Assembly: GCA_009767595.1 (NCBI GenBank)
Contig: VSDK01010616.1
Location: 18,824 to 82,823, forward strand
Direction of reading: 5' to 3'
Source of the DNA: Symbiodinium kawagutii
Lineage: Eukaryota; Sar; Dinophyceae; Suessiales; Symbiodiniaceae
DNA length: 64,000 bases
Of this stretch, positions 1 to 14,300 are shown in pieces. The translations under genes and the position numbers were made by a program. How positions within the stretch are numbered: position 1 is the stretch's first letter; each line of letters opens with the position of its first letter. Below the pieces are notes generated by a model, which worked only from the letters and a program-made list of their open reading frames with translations, ran no database searches and was not told the origin of the DNA.

Positions 1-162
1 AACCAGGCTTTGTTGGGATGATCAGGTTATCATCCAGTTTCTTAGCGATTTATACTGATGTCACTGATGTCATTTAACGATTTATACTGATAAACTGGAT
101 CATTTACCCAATTTTTTGATATTTTTTGGACGGCCATGACGTCATGAGCCATGACGGAGCCC

Positions 163-262
163 TTAAGCCCACTGGGAGATCTCATGACCCCGGTGGTCGC
201 TGCTCCGGTGGCGCTTTTGTTTCAGCTTGCCGCGAACTTTGCGCGGCTTCTGTGGCGATGGC
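163..262 (-). CDS. Helicase last exon: basic tail and stop
   Basis: Acceptor GCTCAG|GCCATC. It continues RPSPQKPRKVRGKLKQKRHR then SSDHRGHEISQWA and a TAA at 165-163. The lysine/arginine-rich tail would suit RNA binding or nuclear/nucleolar targeting. The low-numbered end of the window lies only 162 bases beyond, and no polyadenylation signal is evident there. Confidence 0.82.
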
Positions 263-2240
263 CTGAGCTCGAAGGCGTGGCGTTTAGCGACTCATGGCGC
301 GAAGCAACAACAGATTGACACAAACAATGGTCATAGATTCATAGATCATCATAGTCTGTAGTGACTGATCAGTGGATGCTAATGAGTGATAGATTTATGA
401 GAAATGAAGACTAATGAAGATCATGAAATAGCTGGTTCAACAATTGGTTGGTTCAACTAACAACCAATTAATGAAGACAAATTACACTAGTTGGTTCAAC
501 AGTTCGGTGCCATGGGATCCCCGACAAACCCGGACCAGCGCCGGTCTATGCAGGTCTATGTACCTTTGCTCATCTATCTATCAAACAAGGTAGATAAATA
601 ACATGCACACACACACATATATATATGTTTACGCATACACGACAGATCATGAAATGAAATCAATTCCGGCACAATTCAAGAAAATGATGGGCAACATGTA
701 TTCTGCAATGCCAAGTATTCTGTAATGCCAAGTATCCTGTACACTGATATGGGTGTTTCTCAGAATACGGGTAGACCCAAATAATCCGATATCAAGCATA
801 GATAGTAATACATAAAGAATCTATTTTTCAGGGGGTTCCCCATTGTAAGAAACCATCATGTAGGGACAGAATTCACATATACAGGTCTTATCTACATGAT
901 TCATTGACCGGCTCACACAGGACATCCAAGCCGCACAGCTTCGCCGCACTGCGCTGCCAAAGTCCGCACAGATTCTGGGATTGCTGCAGCCTGCTGAGAC
1001 CGCTGTGTATATCGGAAACTATACATCATCTTGTTGAAGGAAACAAAACCACTTTGCTCTTCAAGGGTAAGATTGGAAGGAATATATTGATACATAAAAA
1101 TATGTGTATATATTTATATATATATATATATCCACATTGAACAATCAAATATGTGAATAAACATGAATATACTAATGTACACATATAAACTAACATATAA
1201 ACATATATACATATGATGGCAAAGTGCCAGAATCTGTTCCTGATATGTGGGTTTAGGACTTCGTACACCGGTAAACTTTGGAACGCTGCTCTACTAGTGA
1301 TCTCTGACTCCCAGAGAAGCCATCCAAGCTCCGTGAGCTTAGTTACAATCCAAACCACCACATGATTCTCAAGAATGATCACTTTTCTTCGTGTTGTGAA
1401 GCAAGGAAAATATCTAAAATCTATCGATGGGAGGTTCTCAAAATAGGGGTACCCCCCCAACTGGTTGTTTTTTTGCAAATGTCTTTGAAAGGATGACTTG
1501 AGAAACGCCCATATAGCTGGTTGGCCTTTTGAGGGTTGTATCCCTTGGCAGTGCCCAACAGAGACCAGTCCTGTCCAACACTTTGGAAGGACTCCACCAG
1601 AAGCTTCGCATGAGCGGCTTCCTAAGCCCCGTGTGATGGAGAAAGGACAGGATATCAATGGAGACGGGGTTCAAGCCATTAGGAACCCCGAAAAAGTGTG
1701 GGTTTATTAATCAGCAATGATTCACATTGGATGATTAAAGGGGGTAGTCCTATTTTGAAATGATTTGTATGATTACGGGATTGCAGTGATTAATCATGAA
1801 GACGAATAGAGGATAATCACCAATAATGTTTCTTATGCGATCGGGAACCCCGAAGAATGGTTGGTTTATTGCCTTCACCAGCTGATAAACCTAATTCACA
1901 ACTTTCCAATATCTGAAGCTTGGTATAAAATACATTCTTTAGCCTTTGGTGATTGATATGCAAAAAGTCATCATGAAAATATATGTAGATACCTTTGATC
2001 GGTGGATAAATAAAACAGATGAGACAAGGCGGGATAGACAGAGCTGATTGTAAGTAAAATAACACATTGCGTTGAAACCGGTTGAGTTTCAAAAAAATAC
2101 GTACACCAGTAGAAACGTCAATGGAAATAGGATAACACAGGATAGATCGAAAACTATCCATGGATAGGATAGGTACGATCAGCTGCATACATACAAAAAC
2201 AAACAAAGAGATAAACAAACACTTAGAAAGGAAGATGCAA

Positions 2241-2293
<53 letters not shown>

Positions 2294-5200
2294 CAACATT
2301 AGGGACAGGTAGACAAATGACCCGGTAGACAGATAGACAAATAGACAACTAGATAAGATGAATTGGATAGGATACACCGAGTAGAAATGATACATACTAG
2401 ATGATCTTGTACATGTTAGACAGGACAAATAGGATAGATATATGGAATAATCATATAGGATAGATAGGACGCATAGATAGAGAGAATAGACAGGAGAAAT
2501 AGGACATTTGAGGTAGACAAGACAGATATTACACATATGATAGATGGGATAATATGACAGCATGTAGAAAAAAACAAGATATATGCGATGAAGGGAATAG
2601 ATAGGATGAATCGGATAGGGACTGTAGAAAAGACAAACAAAAGACAAATAAACAGGATAGATGGTATAGATCGATAGATGAAGTAAAAAAATAATGGATA
2701 AATGGATGTGTGGATAGGATCAACAGGAGAAACACCCTAAAAAACACACAGTACATAGATAGGATAACAAGTTTGACAAAGTAAAAAACACACATATATA
2801 TATATATGTATGGCTATCTAGTAGATAGAATAGGGATGATTGAATATGTAGATAGGTAGAATGGATAAATAGAATACATAAGTGATAAATCAGATGGACA
2901 GGATACACGGGATAGATGGATATACAGGATACATAGGACAAATATCAGCTTATTGAAATCAAAACATTGCTGAGCAGGTATGTACCGAAAATGACACCCC
3001 CTGAGCTCTTTGTTTGAATGTTGTCTACCAACAGGAAGCATCGCGTTGATAACCATTAAGCATCCAGGATCATCGATGTGGGTAGCTGGGACTAAGGATG
3101 GGAAGTTTCTCCCTCAATGAGCAGCTCAACTCTTGAGAGCTAACGAGCGGAACACGGGAGCACTTCAGCCGTTGTAAAATTTCAATGTTCCAAGTTGGTT
3201 GTTTCGGAACCCCGAAGAGGGCCATGCCACTTCCAAGCCATGAATGCTTTGCCTATGAAAAATGATCATTATCATGTCAATTGACTGAGCCAGATGTTGA
3301 AATTAACATCTAAACAGCCATTGAAAATGGCATAGCAAAGGGATATTTCATGTGGGTCCGGAGATGCCAAGGATCTGTGGGCAATGTGTAAGGTGACAAA
3401 CCCAACAGCAGCTACCAGGAAGGCTTCAAGAAATACATCTTTTTTGGATGCAAAGTGTTTGTGGCCACCTTTGGCTGCGAGTCAAAACCCTTAGCCCCCC
3501 TGGCTCCCCTATCATTTACCATTGTTTTCCCTCTAGTTGTGTTGATTATTACCCCCTACTATTGGTTGGTTAAGTGCTCGACCCATAGCCATAGATAGCT
3601 GGTATATCCCCTATAGTTGCTAGTTGTTCTCCCTATTATCAACCATTAACCAGCTAGGCTTCACCATTGGTTGGTTGGTCAAAACGGGGCTTCCCCAACA
3701 CCCTGTGTGCCTCACCAACACCCCCTTTGCTTCGCCGCTTCGCCTCTGCTTGCAGCAAAGTGTAGGCATCTCCCTTCCTTCCAGCACGTCCCGTGCGACC
3801 AATGCGGTGCACATGGGCATCCAAGGAGACCTGGAGCCCCACATGGACCATGATAGACTGTTCATCTGGATTCACAACGAAAAAAGCCGAGTCTTTTTTA
3901 TAAAGGGCACATTGGTTTTTGTAAACTAAATCTTCTGAGGTTTTGTTGGTCATAAATGGTTTGGTTGGTCAGTACTCATCCGCAGCAACTAACGTGAATG
4001 ACGTGAGAAATATTGAGTACTGACCAACAAAACTAGCCAAATACATCATCAACAGGAATAGTTGGTGATGATGAACCAATCATGAGCATCAACGGCATCA
4101 CCAACGCTGCATCGCTCAAAAGTTTCTCCAGCGCCAACAAGTTGAGGCATGTGACCACCCTGTGGCCATATTTGGAGATAACCCATTGTGGTCCAACAGA
4201 TCCTACTTTGCGAATCATGGGTACACCAGTATCGCTTGTTGGGCCCAACCAGGTCAGTTCATTGGTACTGTGACACTACAGTCTTGGCAGATTGGGAGGA
4301 GAACCACCTCGTAAGCCAAGGACAACTCAGCAACTTAGGAATGCTTTGACAGTCCAGCAATGTGGCCGGAATTCCAGGCAATCTCTGCCCAGGTTCGGTG
4401 AGTTACCCAAAAGTGTTTTGCTTAGATGGGTGTTTCTCAAGTCATAGGGGACCCTCCAGATCATCCAATAGTAGTCAGTATTAGTAATAAACCAACCACT
4501 GTAGTTGGTATATCCCCAAATAATGATTTTTTCAAGTCCATATGTTCCACTGCAGCTATGGTCCCACCGATCTGAAGAATTTCCTCGAACTCTTAGGGTG
4601 TCACGAGGGATTGATTCTGGTCCCACCCGTCCATAAGTCAAAAAGCCAAAAATACTGATAAAAAACATGAAATGCATCATAAACTATTTCACAAACCAGT
4701 CGATGTATTATATATAATTCATGACATGCATTTAAACCGCATCCAAACATATATGCATTATGTCTTAGAATATGTACATAGATCATCATAATGTATCATA
4801 GATCTATATGAACATCTTCTCCCCCAACTAGAAACAGTTCAGCACAACTTCATGGTTTCCACTCGCGCCTGCTGGAACAACGCCAAGGAGCTGCTTTGTC
4901 ATAGCTCACGACCAACGAGACTCGTTTCAGATCAAGGCCCCTGGCGGCCACATCTGTGGCAACCAGCACGTTCCTTGGCGGAAGCGGATGATACCAAGGG
5001 TCCCTTGACATCACAGGCACTCCATGGCACTCTCTGAGAATTGAATCATCAATGGTAACACCCCTGGACTTCAAAGGTTCATGAAGTCAACAATGTGCCA
5101 TGGCTGCTATGTGAGAAGACCTATAGGAAGGTATCCAAGTAATTGATATGTGGAAGCAACCAAAATAGATAGAACCAACCAAACATACGACAGATCTGGA

Positions 5201-8200
5201 AAACACTATGCCAACTGGACGGACCATCTCCATAGAGTCACAGCTGGTCAGTCTACCACTCCTGTTGGCTGCTGACTTGCAGGTGCAAAGTTTCCAGGAA
5301 TTCGATGCAAGTGAAACAGATTTAACATGTATATGTGTGCACGCACATTACGTAAATCAATGTGCTCATGTATCAGCATTAGGTGATCTGTTCCCACTCA
5401 CTTGGGGTGGAAGGGGGCATCATCACCACATGACAGCCTTTTTGACGGACTCAGTAATTCTTAGGCATTACATGGCAGGTCAACCCAGAGAAGAACAATC
5501 AGTATCAAAGGTTCGTCTGACTAGCAAGCTGGAGGTTTGTCTCAATGATCAATCCACTTGGAGGTTTTCGGCCTAATCAACAAGTCTGTTTGGTGGTTGA
5601 ACCCCAATGAAAACATGCTTGTCAACCAACCAACTAGATTTTTAACCCTCGTTATCAACCACTATGTCATGATCAACCATCATTAACCATCACTCAACCA
5701 CCAGAACCTATATTGTTGGTCACCATCTCCTAGATATCATTCACTTCACGATTAGGTGGTTCTTCCGAGCCACCATCCCGCTGCAGAAGTTCTTCCGAGC
5801 CACACCTCCTGTTGTCGAAAGCGCTGCATCACGTCTTGCCGCTCCGGCTGAGTCAGGTTGCCATGCAAGGCTGCGCATGGCAAGCCCTCCTCCTGAGCGC
5901 CATGCGTGGGGGCAACGCCGCTTGTGAAGGACGAACATCTTGTGATGGTTCGTGGTTATGAGCCTCATGAAACTGGTGGACAGTTGGAAATGATATGAAA
6001 TGATTATCCCAAAGTAGGGGAGTGCAATGGTGAATAATTGGGATCAAACAGGGGAGAATCGCCAACAATGGTTAAACAACTGGAAAATGGTGGGTTTCAT
6101 AGGGGACTCCAAAGTTATGGTTGTCTTATTTCTAACAATTAATTATAAAGGATGAGGACTGGGGGTCCCAAATCTTGAGAAACCGGTGGTGGTTTCAAAG
6201 GGTGAGGTCATGCTCTTGCTAGACCACCTTGCCACGGGCTGACAATCAACGCGCATGAAACATACAGCCAGGCGTTTCTCGAAACAGCAAACCCCGAAAT
6301 CATCGCTATTAGTCTTTTATGGCAATAAACCAGCCATTTTGCAAGGTTCCCTATTTTCAGTGATCCAAAGCCTACCCTACCATGTCGTCCCGCCTGCATT
6401 GTTGTGCGACGCCGCTTGAGCTCAAAATCATGCCCAGTGATCAATGAACAACCACCAACCCGTCAACTGACGCACATGTTTTTTCCATCAATGATGCTTA
6501 GCAGTACTTAGTGAATTAATGATATATGAATGATGGGAATGATGCCTGATTAGGGTTGGACGAGGCTTGGTGATCGTCAACACAATTTTGTGGTCAGTGC
6601 TGATGGCTGCGACTGCTTTAGGCTTCACAACGGTGGCTTTCGGCTGCTCGTCCTCCCGCAGCCAGCGCCCCAGTGAAGCCGCTGTCTTCCTAACTGCACC
6701 CAGCCAGGTAGCGAGTTCATGCTGTTCAGCTGCTAGGAATCGTTACAAATGTTGCAGATCTTGCTAGTAATGATTCGTGTTTGGATTGCTCTCTACAAAA
6801 GAAATTGGTTTGGGTCATGGGTATCTTTGTCATACAGCTGTTTCAACTGTTCCAGATTCCTTCATGATTGGTAGGTGTTCGTAGTTCATGGTGGTGAACT
6901 TGATTCATAATGGTCAACACTTTCTTAGGAACAGGTACTCATATGGTTGAAAGCTGATAATGTATTTGATTAATGAAAGTTGGTATGCGTTGCTTACCAT
7001 GCAGCAATCTAGCATGGCTAAATGGCAGGGGAATAATCTACATATGGATCATGCTTGGAACCGCATGGTGGAAACTACCACAGAGTACTGCCCATACTTG
7101 CTTGGAAACCCATCAAGAAGCAAACACTTATCAATCATAACCTTCACTAAGTAGGTCTATTGATGTGGGTCAAGGGCCAGGGTTTCTGACCCATGATGAA
7201 AATTCCCCCAAAAACATGTGTAAACATAATATTTTTTGTTAGAGTTTTCACGAACCCATTTCTCGGCTGGTTGATATTGTCCCATACCCATATATACCAT
7301 TCCATACCATTCCTATCAACTCTAAACTGTCGATCTGTTTACAAATCAGTGCTGCTGCTTCATTATAAACCAAAGACAATCCTTGTTCTCTTTCCCCCAA
7401 GTTGACAAATCCAAATTCATCATACTTCATCAACTCAAAAACACCAATGCCAACCACATCTTTCCAGTTTGACGCCAATCTCTGCTTCGATGGCCTCATG
7501 TTGTAAACGGATGTATATAAACGTTGCTGAAACATACAGAAACCATAATAAAAACTTCCACACGGCACGATTCTAACCCGCATCAGGTACGTGGAGTGCA
7601 AGGCGGGAACCAACATGAACTAAGCACATCAGTGGGTATCGCTGCTCGTGGGTTCATACAAGTTGCTTCAAGCCACAGAAGACAATGCAGGCCTCACAGA
7701 GACGATAGGAGTGCTTGATGGTGCTGACTGAAAGGTTTGTGGGTCAATACACTGTACCCCTGGTGATTCGGTGATCAAATTCATGACGAGTCTTTGTTGG
7801 AATATGCATTTTTGAATGATCTCAATCATATGACTCATTTTGAATCCCTCCTATCTTGTACCATTTCGAGTTTACAACAATCAACATATTGTTGGCATTG
7901 ACCGTCCAAATCAAGAACCATCCGGTCATCAACCAACACTGGGCTTTTTTTTGACCGGTATTCGCGAATAGTGAGCCACTTTGTTTGACCCACAGACTTT
8001 CTTTGGGTGGAATTATCCGGACACAGACATGCACGCATACATCCGAATACACTACGACACAACCTTTTCGTCTGGAAAACCTTCTGTGGATGTTGTCAGG
8101 CAGTTCTCATAGATGGATGATGTAAGTGGTAGCTTGTGAGGTAGACAATTCAACAAATCAAGCCCCGGAAAGTTGTCCCTTACCCTCCACATCCGCTGAC

Positions 8201-8308
8201 TCCCGTATAGAATCAATGGGCGTACATGCTTAGGGGCTTACCATGTCTTCCCCCCCCACAATACCATTCACCAGCTAGTTGGATGATATGAATTCCCAAC
8301 GTTCATGA

Positions 8309-8390
<82 letters not shown>

Positions 8391-11300
8391 GGACGATGAG
8401 GGGGATGAAGTAGATGAGGAGGATGAGGACGATGAGGAGGATGAGGACGACGAGGAGGATGAGGACGATCAGGAGGATGAGGACGATGAGGGGGATGAGG
8501 ACGATGAGGAGGATGAGAAGGATGAGGACGATGAGGACGGGGAGGACGATGAGGACGTAGGGCACACTAGGGGTTCGAGATTGCTTTAAAAGAAATTCTG
8601 TAAATTTCCTCGCACAATTCTTGTAACCCTAGTAGAGCAGCTAACAACCCCCATCAACAATGAATCAACCACATTAATGATATTCCATGACGCGATAGCC
8701 TGGAGTCACTTGTGGAAATCCAGTTTATTGCTGATTGCCTATGAATGTCACCTCCTACAACAATCAGCTCCCACTTCGTTCGGGAAGCCTCTGTCTTGTG
8801 GCTCTTCAAGATCTTACAAAGCTCCTTGTATCGATCTTCTTCCTTTCGTAACAGCCTCGGATTGGTGCTCGACCAAAGGAGCCTACAAGATAAGGCCTCC
8901 AAATTTGGTTGGTCATTTGGCAAAGTTCAAGAGTTGCAAAGGGCAAATATTACACAGGAACATCTTCGCATCAAACACATATGCGCATGAACCGCTGGAA
9001 GCTGGAATTTACTGCTCTTTGCTATCGAAAAAATCAAGAACTGAGAACTCTCATCTCATCTTTGGATCTTTCGAAGTGCTCGTTGTCCAGAGTTAACTTC
9101 TCCGGCCAACAGAAACAACTTGCAGTACCAAGCAAAATCATTCGTCTGTACAGTAGATTTGTAGGCGACCATGAGTTCATCGTTTCAATCCCGGACCGAA
9201 CAAAATTATTGTTCACTTTTTGGGAGAAACGTTACTTTTCTCGGTACATCTTGGTACAACATTTTTGGGCGCCAAATAGCTGCCCTGCTATCTAGACCTT
9301 GATATGGACATGCTCATGCATACAGCATATCTTCTCTTGAAAGACATCTCTACATACATCTAGTGGTGTGCTATGCACGTGTATGTTTTCTTGCATTGCA
9401 GTCTATCAAACATACACAGATCTCTCTACATATCCGTATATATCCGTTTTCAAATAACATACAGTATCCATATGTACATGATATTTTGTCTGTATACTGG
9501 TTTCTCAAAATACAGGACCCGACAAATCATCCAGTAGCAATTTATAGCAAGAAGCCAACCATTTTTGGGGTACCGCCATTTTGAGAAACACCCATATTTG
9601 TTGCACCACCAAGAGCATACGACATCATACGACCACCTTGCACCCCCGCGTCATGTGCTGTTTCGTTCACGTGACCGAGACGCCGAATGTGCTGCCGCAC
9701 ATCTTGGTTGCCAGTGATGCCCTCCTGAGCATCCGTTCCCACCTCAAAACAGAGGCGAAAAGGCGACCCCACTTGCCATGCGATGTGGTACAACCACAGC
9801 AGCCGTTGACACGTGTGTTGCGCCTCTGAAAGGTGACTAGGATCCTTGGCAGTGATCACAGTTGGGGGATCTCACCAACATATCTTGCAACGGAACAATT
9901 CAATACTATATGGATCTGCACAATTTAGACATGGGCGGTCATCATGGGGTCCATTCGTATGGGCTAGCGGATATCAGACCTTGGTCTACTGAAATCATTA
10001 TATACCAGAGGGCCACCCAGGGATGCACATGGAAAATAAACAAGCTGCAGCTTGTCCGTTTGTAATGTACCCCATTTTCACAAATACGTTCTCAAATGCC
10101 CACCATCTTCGGCTCAGGTGCTGCGGGACAAGTATCACATGACATTTGGCTGTGGGCCAAAACCCTGTACCCCTGGTAATCCTGTCATTAACAATTGTTT
10201 TCCTTATTGTTGTTGGTCATTATCCTCCATTGTTGGTTGGTTAGCTCCTTGACCCACAGCCATATATAGCTGGTATATCCCCTATAGTTGCTAGTTGTCC
10301 TCCCTATTATCAACCATATAACCAGCTAGTTAACCATTGGTTGGTTGGTTAACTGCTTGACCCACAGCCATGTGATTCCATTGGTATATCCCCTATTATT
10401 GGTTGGTTATCATCCCTTATCATGAACCATTAACCAACTATTATTGTTGCTTATTATCCCCAATTAGTTGGTTGGTCAACTGCTTAACCATTTATTAACC
10501 ATATTTACCAGCCATTATTGGCTGTTATCATCTCCTAGTATCAACCATTTTACCGGAAATCGCTACTGGGAACTCCTTGGGCCGGAGCTCAGCTCGCTAC
10601 TCTGATCTGCACCGCTTTGGGCATCATCTCCTCGGTCAGCAGTTGCACCTGCCAGGGGATGGACCTGTCCGTGGGTTCGCTTCACGAAGAGGAGGCCCCA
10701 CCAGGCGGATTCCTTGCAAAATTGGTGGTTTCATCCCCAAAATCCTCATCTGTTGGGTTGGTGTGCCACTGTTAGCTCTACAGTTTGAATCAGTAAAAAT
10801 GCGCTAAACAAAGGCAAAATCCTATCAAGGGAAACGTATCTGTTGTTGGTTGCTTTCAGGAAATTTGTTCTGGGACATCGATGATTTTGAGTTTTTTGCC
10901 AAATCCCTTTGCAATCTCCAAAAGGTGAGGCAAGGAGTAGCTTAACAAGTTGAGAAATATCTTCAAACGATAAGAAACATATCATTGAAACCTATTAAAC
11001 CCAATTTCTCATCATCAACAAACAACTCCAACAATTCACAGACAACATCAACCAACGATAAGCAGCACGCACAACACAAACAACCCAAAAACAGCAGCAA
11101 CAACTGCTCCAACAAACAGCAACTGCTCAACAAGTGCCCCACCGGCACTGCCCCACCGGCCTTCTTGGGCCATGTGGCACTAAAGCAGAGGATCTGCAGG
11201 CCATCTGCTAGTTGTTGCAAGAGATGTCGCACCTGGCCAGCCCACAGGCGGCCATGGGTCAATGTTGACCAACCAGCCAATGGTTAACTAGCTGGTTGAT

Positions 11301-14300
11301 GTGTATATTAACTAACTAACTGGTCAATATTAATCAACTTAGTTAACTAGTTGGTTGATGTTGTGTATCACCTTCTCCAGGCTAACTTCTGAAAACCTGA
11401 ATGTTTTTTAATGACAAGACCCATACCAAAAAAATATAAGATTGAAAATTGCAAAAACAATGCGATCCGAAATGCCGTTCTAGAAAACTGAGGAGAATGC
11501 AAAATATATGAGCAAAAATGAAACGCAAAAAACATACACAACAAGTACACAATAAATGGGAACACATGCACAATAAATCCACAAAACATGCAAAACAAAT
11601 AGCGATTTATGATGATAGTTGGCAATGGTCAAGGATCATAGCTGAGGACGGGCCATGGCTACTGGTGATGGCTGACGGGCGGGGGCATTCAACTCACACA
11701 GCCTGTCCCCAGGTGGTTTGAGATGTGAGCCTTGCGTCATGGATCCCATTGGATACCCATGGTGCTTCGGTTCAACGCACATTTCTTGCCTTTCTGAACT
11801 GCTTAACTCGTAACATGCCTTACAGCAGTACCTGATCGTTCTCGAACAAACATTACGTGGGCAACTGAATGATCAGGGAACGTTGCATGGTATGCATCAT
11901 CAGTATACTCTCCTGTTTTGACCATAAAATAGCATGCAAACTCTTCATGAATGGATAATCAAACCCTGAACCAGCTAGTTTGCCATTTGTTGGTTGGTTG
12001 GCTGGTTGCTCGGTTGGTTGGTTGGTTGGCTGGTTAGTTGGTTGGTTGGCTGCTTGCTTAATGGTCACTATAGCTGGTTGACTCAACCCACAGGGCTCAC
12101 GCCTGATGCTCGAATCCCAGATCCAACATGCAGTCCGCCTGACGACCGCGGAAGCACGCAGAACCACAACGGGACTGACAACGTAGTTGGACAATGGGGC
12201 TCTGCATAACCTTTCGGCAAATACCATATGGTTGATTGTCAGTTGCAGTAGGTGGTTGGGGATCACCAATGATCTAGGCTCATTTAAGCCAGCAAGGGAC
12301 ATGAATTATCCATAGCTTTCAGCAATTCATTGCCAACCCTGTTGGTCAGTGGCGGTGCTTGTTGGTCATGATGACACATCGGTGTGTCTATTTTTGGAGG
12401 TAAATTTGTACACAGTATAAAACCAAACAAGCAAGCCAACATCTGCCAAGACACAACAAAGAACACACCACAATTACACACAACATGTAGTAGAGCCATA
12501 CAAACTGAAGTACTGAACCAACTGACGTGTGACATGATACGCCATGGCACAGTACGGTGAAAAACAACCTTAACAATTGTTTTTCCTATAAAATTGTTGG
12601 TTATAGTTATTATCCCTTATTCACTGGCTATTATGCCAGCTCGCCATTACTACAGCCAAACAGCATCAATATATAAGCGTATCATGTTCCCTATCATTGT
12701 TGGTTATGATGCCTCCATTCACGCTGATTGATCCATTCAACTGTTCATTAACTATCCCTTATTCTTATTCTTGGTTGTTGTCCCTTGATTGCTATCCCTT
12801 GTCAACCACCATTGATCATTGATTCGTTCTTTATTCTTAAAGCCTTGACCTCACCTCTGTTGGCGGACCGGTGGAGCTCTCCGTATCGACGCTCGCCTCA
12901 TCCAGCACTGCATAGTGCACCATGGACAACGACAAAATCGACTGAGACGCGCCGTCACGTGAGCTGGAAATGGAAGATTGAAATTATTTGTGACCGGTTC
13001 ATCACCAGTCACAATGGCAAGATAGTGGCGAGTGAATGATGATGATGAACATGGAACATATTTGATGTTTGTGTATCAGCTCAGGGTTATTCATGTTTTT
13101 AGTGGTGATTGGTTGAATCGAGGATCATAGTTGCTTGTGGGGGTTCATCACCATTCATGATGGCAAGTTAACGGTTCTTAATGGTTACCATTGGTTAGTG
13201 GTTGTGAAGTGCAAAATCACCATTCTTTTTAGAGGGCAAAATCATGGTGATTGATGCGTGGTCAAAATGTTTGTTCCATGATTGTCATTGGGTGGAGGGT
13301 AGCTAATGAGTCAGTCCCACTACCATAGTCACCATAGATTTACACCTACTAATCGCCACCAATCATTCACAAGGCTAATGATGGCTAATCACCCTAGTGG
13401 TGATCATTAGCTGGGTTTAAGAACCACCATGAACCACCACCACAAACCGGGCGCAACTTCACCATCAATTTGCGAAGGACAACCCACAGAACAGTGGCAA
13501 CCATCCCCATGATGGCCGAGCAAGTCCCAAATTGCAAATGGTGTGACTTGATGAGGTTTGAAACTATACTGTATTAGTCTGTATTAGTCAGTTTACACTG
13601 CAAGTGAAACTTGAACTTCAATTTCCACTTCTTGCAAGCTGATTTCTCTGTAAAGTTGTTTGTTTCAAGTTCCAGGTCACCTTCTTCAGAGGGTACCTAC
13701 TGACAATGAGCAATGGAAGCTATTGCCATGTTTTGGCAAAGGTAGTCCAGGAGTGCTACTGCTGGACCTTCAGTTCCTTTCTAGCCGATGCCGAGATGGT
13801 TTCGCAATGGAATTAGATACGCCCACCCAGAACCGCACCAGGCTGGACCATCTACATGGCCAAGGGTCTCTCATTGCTGGAACTCTAGGACATCAAACAT
13901 GATGAGTGATTTGGGCCGTCAACTCCCCTCCATGGGATCGAATTCAAGATAGTGATAGTCCGAAAGTTCATAGACTTTGGCCGGGTGTTTGTGGGGAATA
14001 GTGATTTCTGATGCTTTCTGTACCAAATCCCTGCGCACACACACAAACAAACACGCTCTGACGTTGACATGCATATATTCGATATGTTTCGAACAATCGT
14101 CTCATCGCTGTTGACAAGGTGGCTAAGATGATGCGCATCCCATTACAGAATGCAAATCCGTGAATGATACATGTTGGTAGATCAAGACCTTGGGAACAAA
14201 CCAGTTTGGAATGTGATGTTTATGCGCTTGCAATTTGTAGTCAGGGAGATCCCGGTTTCAACACCAACCCGGTCAAAGACAGTGATGAAAATAACTATGA

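Noticed and set aside
1817..2647. 276-codon minus-strand open frame rich in Tyr, Ile, Leu and Ser
   Set aside because: It is produced by the GATA-type repeats on which it lies (YLSIYLSI periodicity) and falls in a helicase intron.
8305..8589. 94-codon Asp/Glu protein
   Set aside because: It is the translation of the GAT/GAG microsatellite inside a helicase intron; the opposite strand is equally open.
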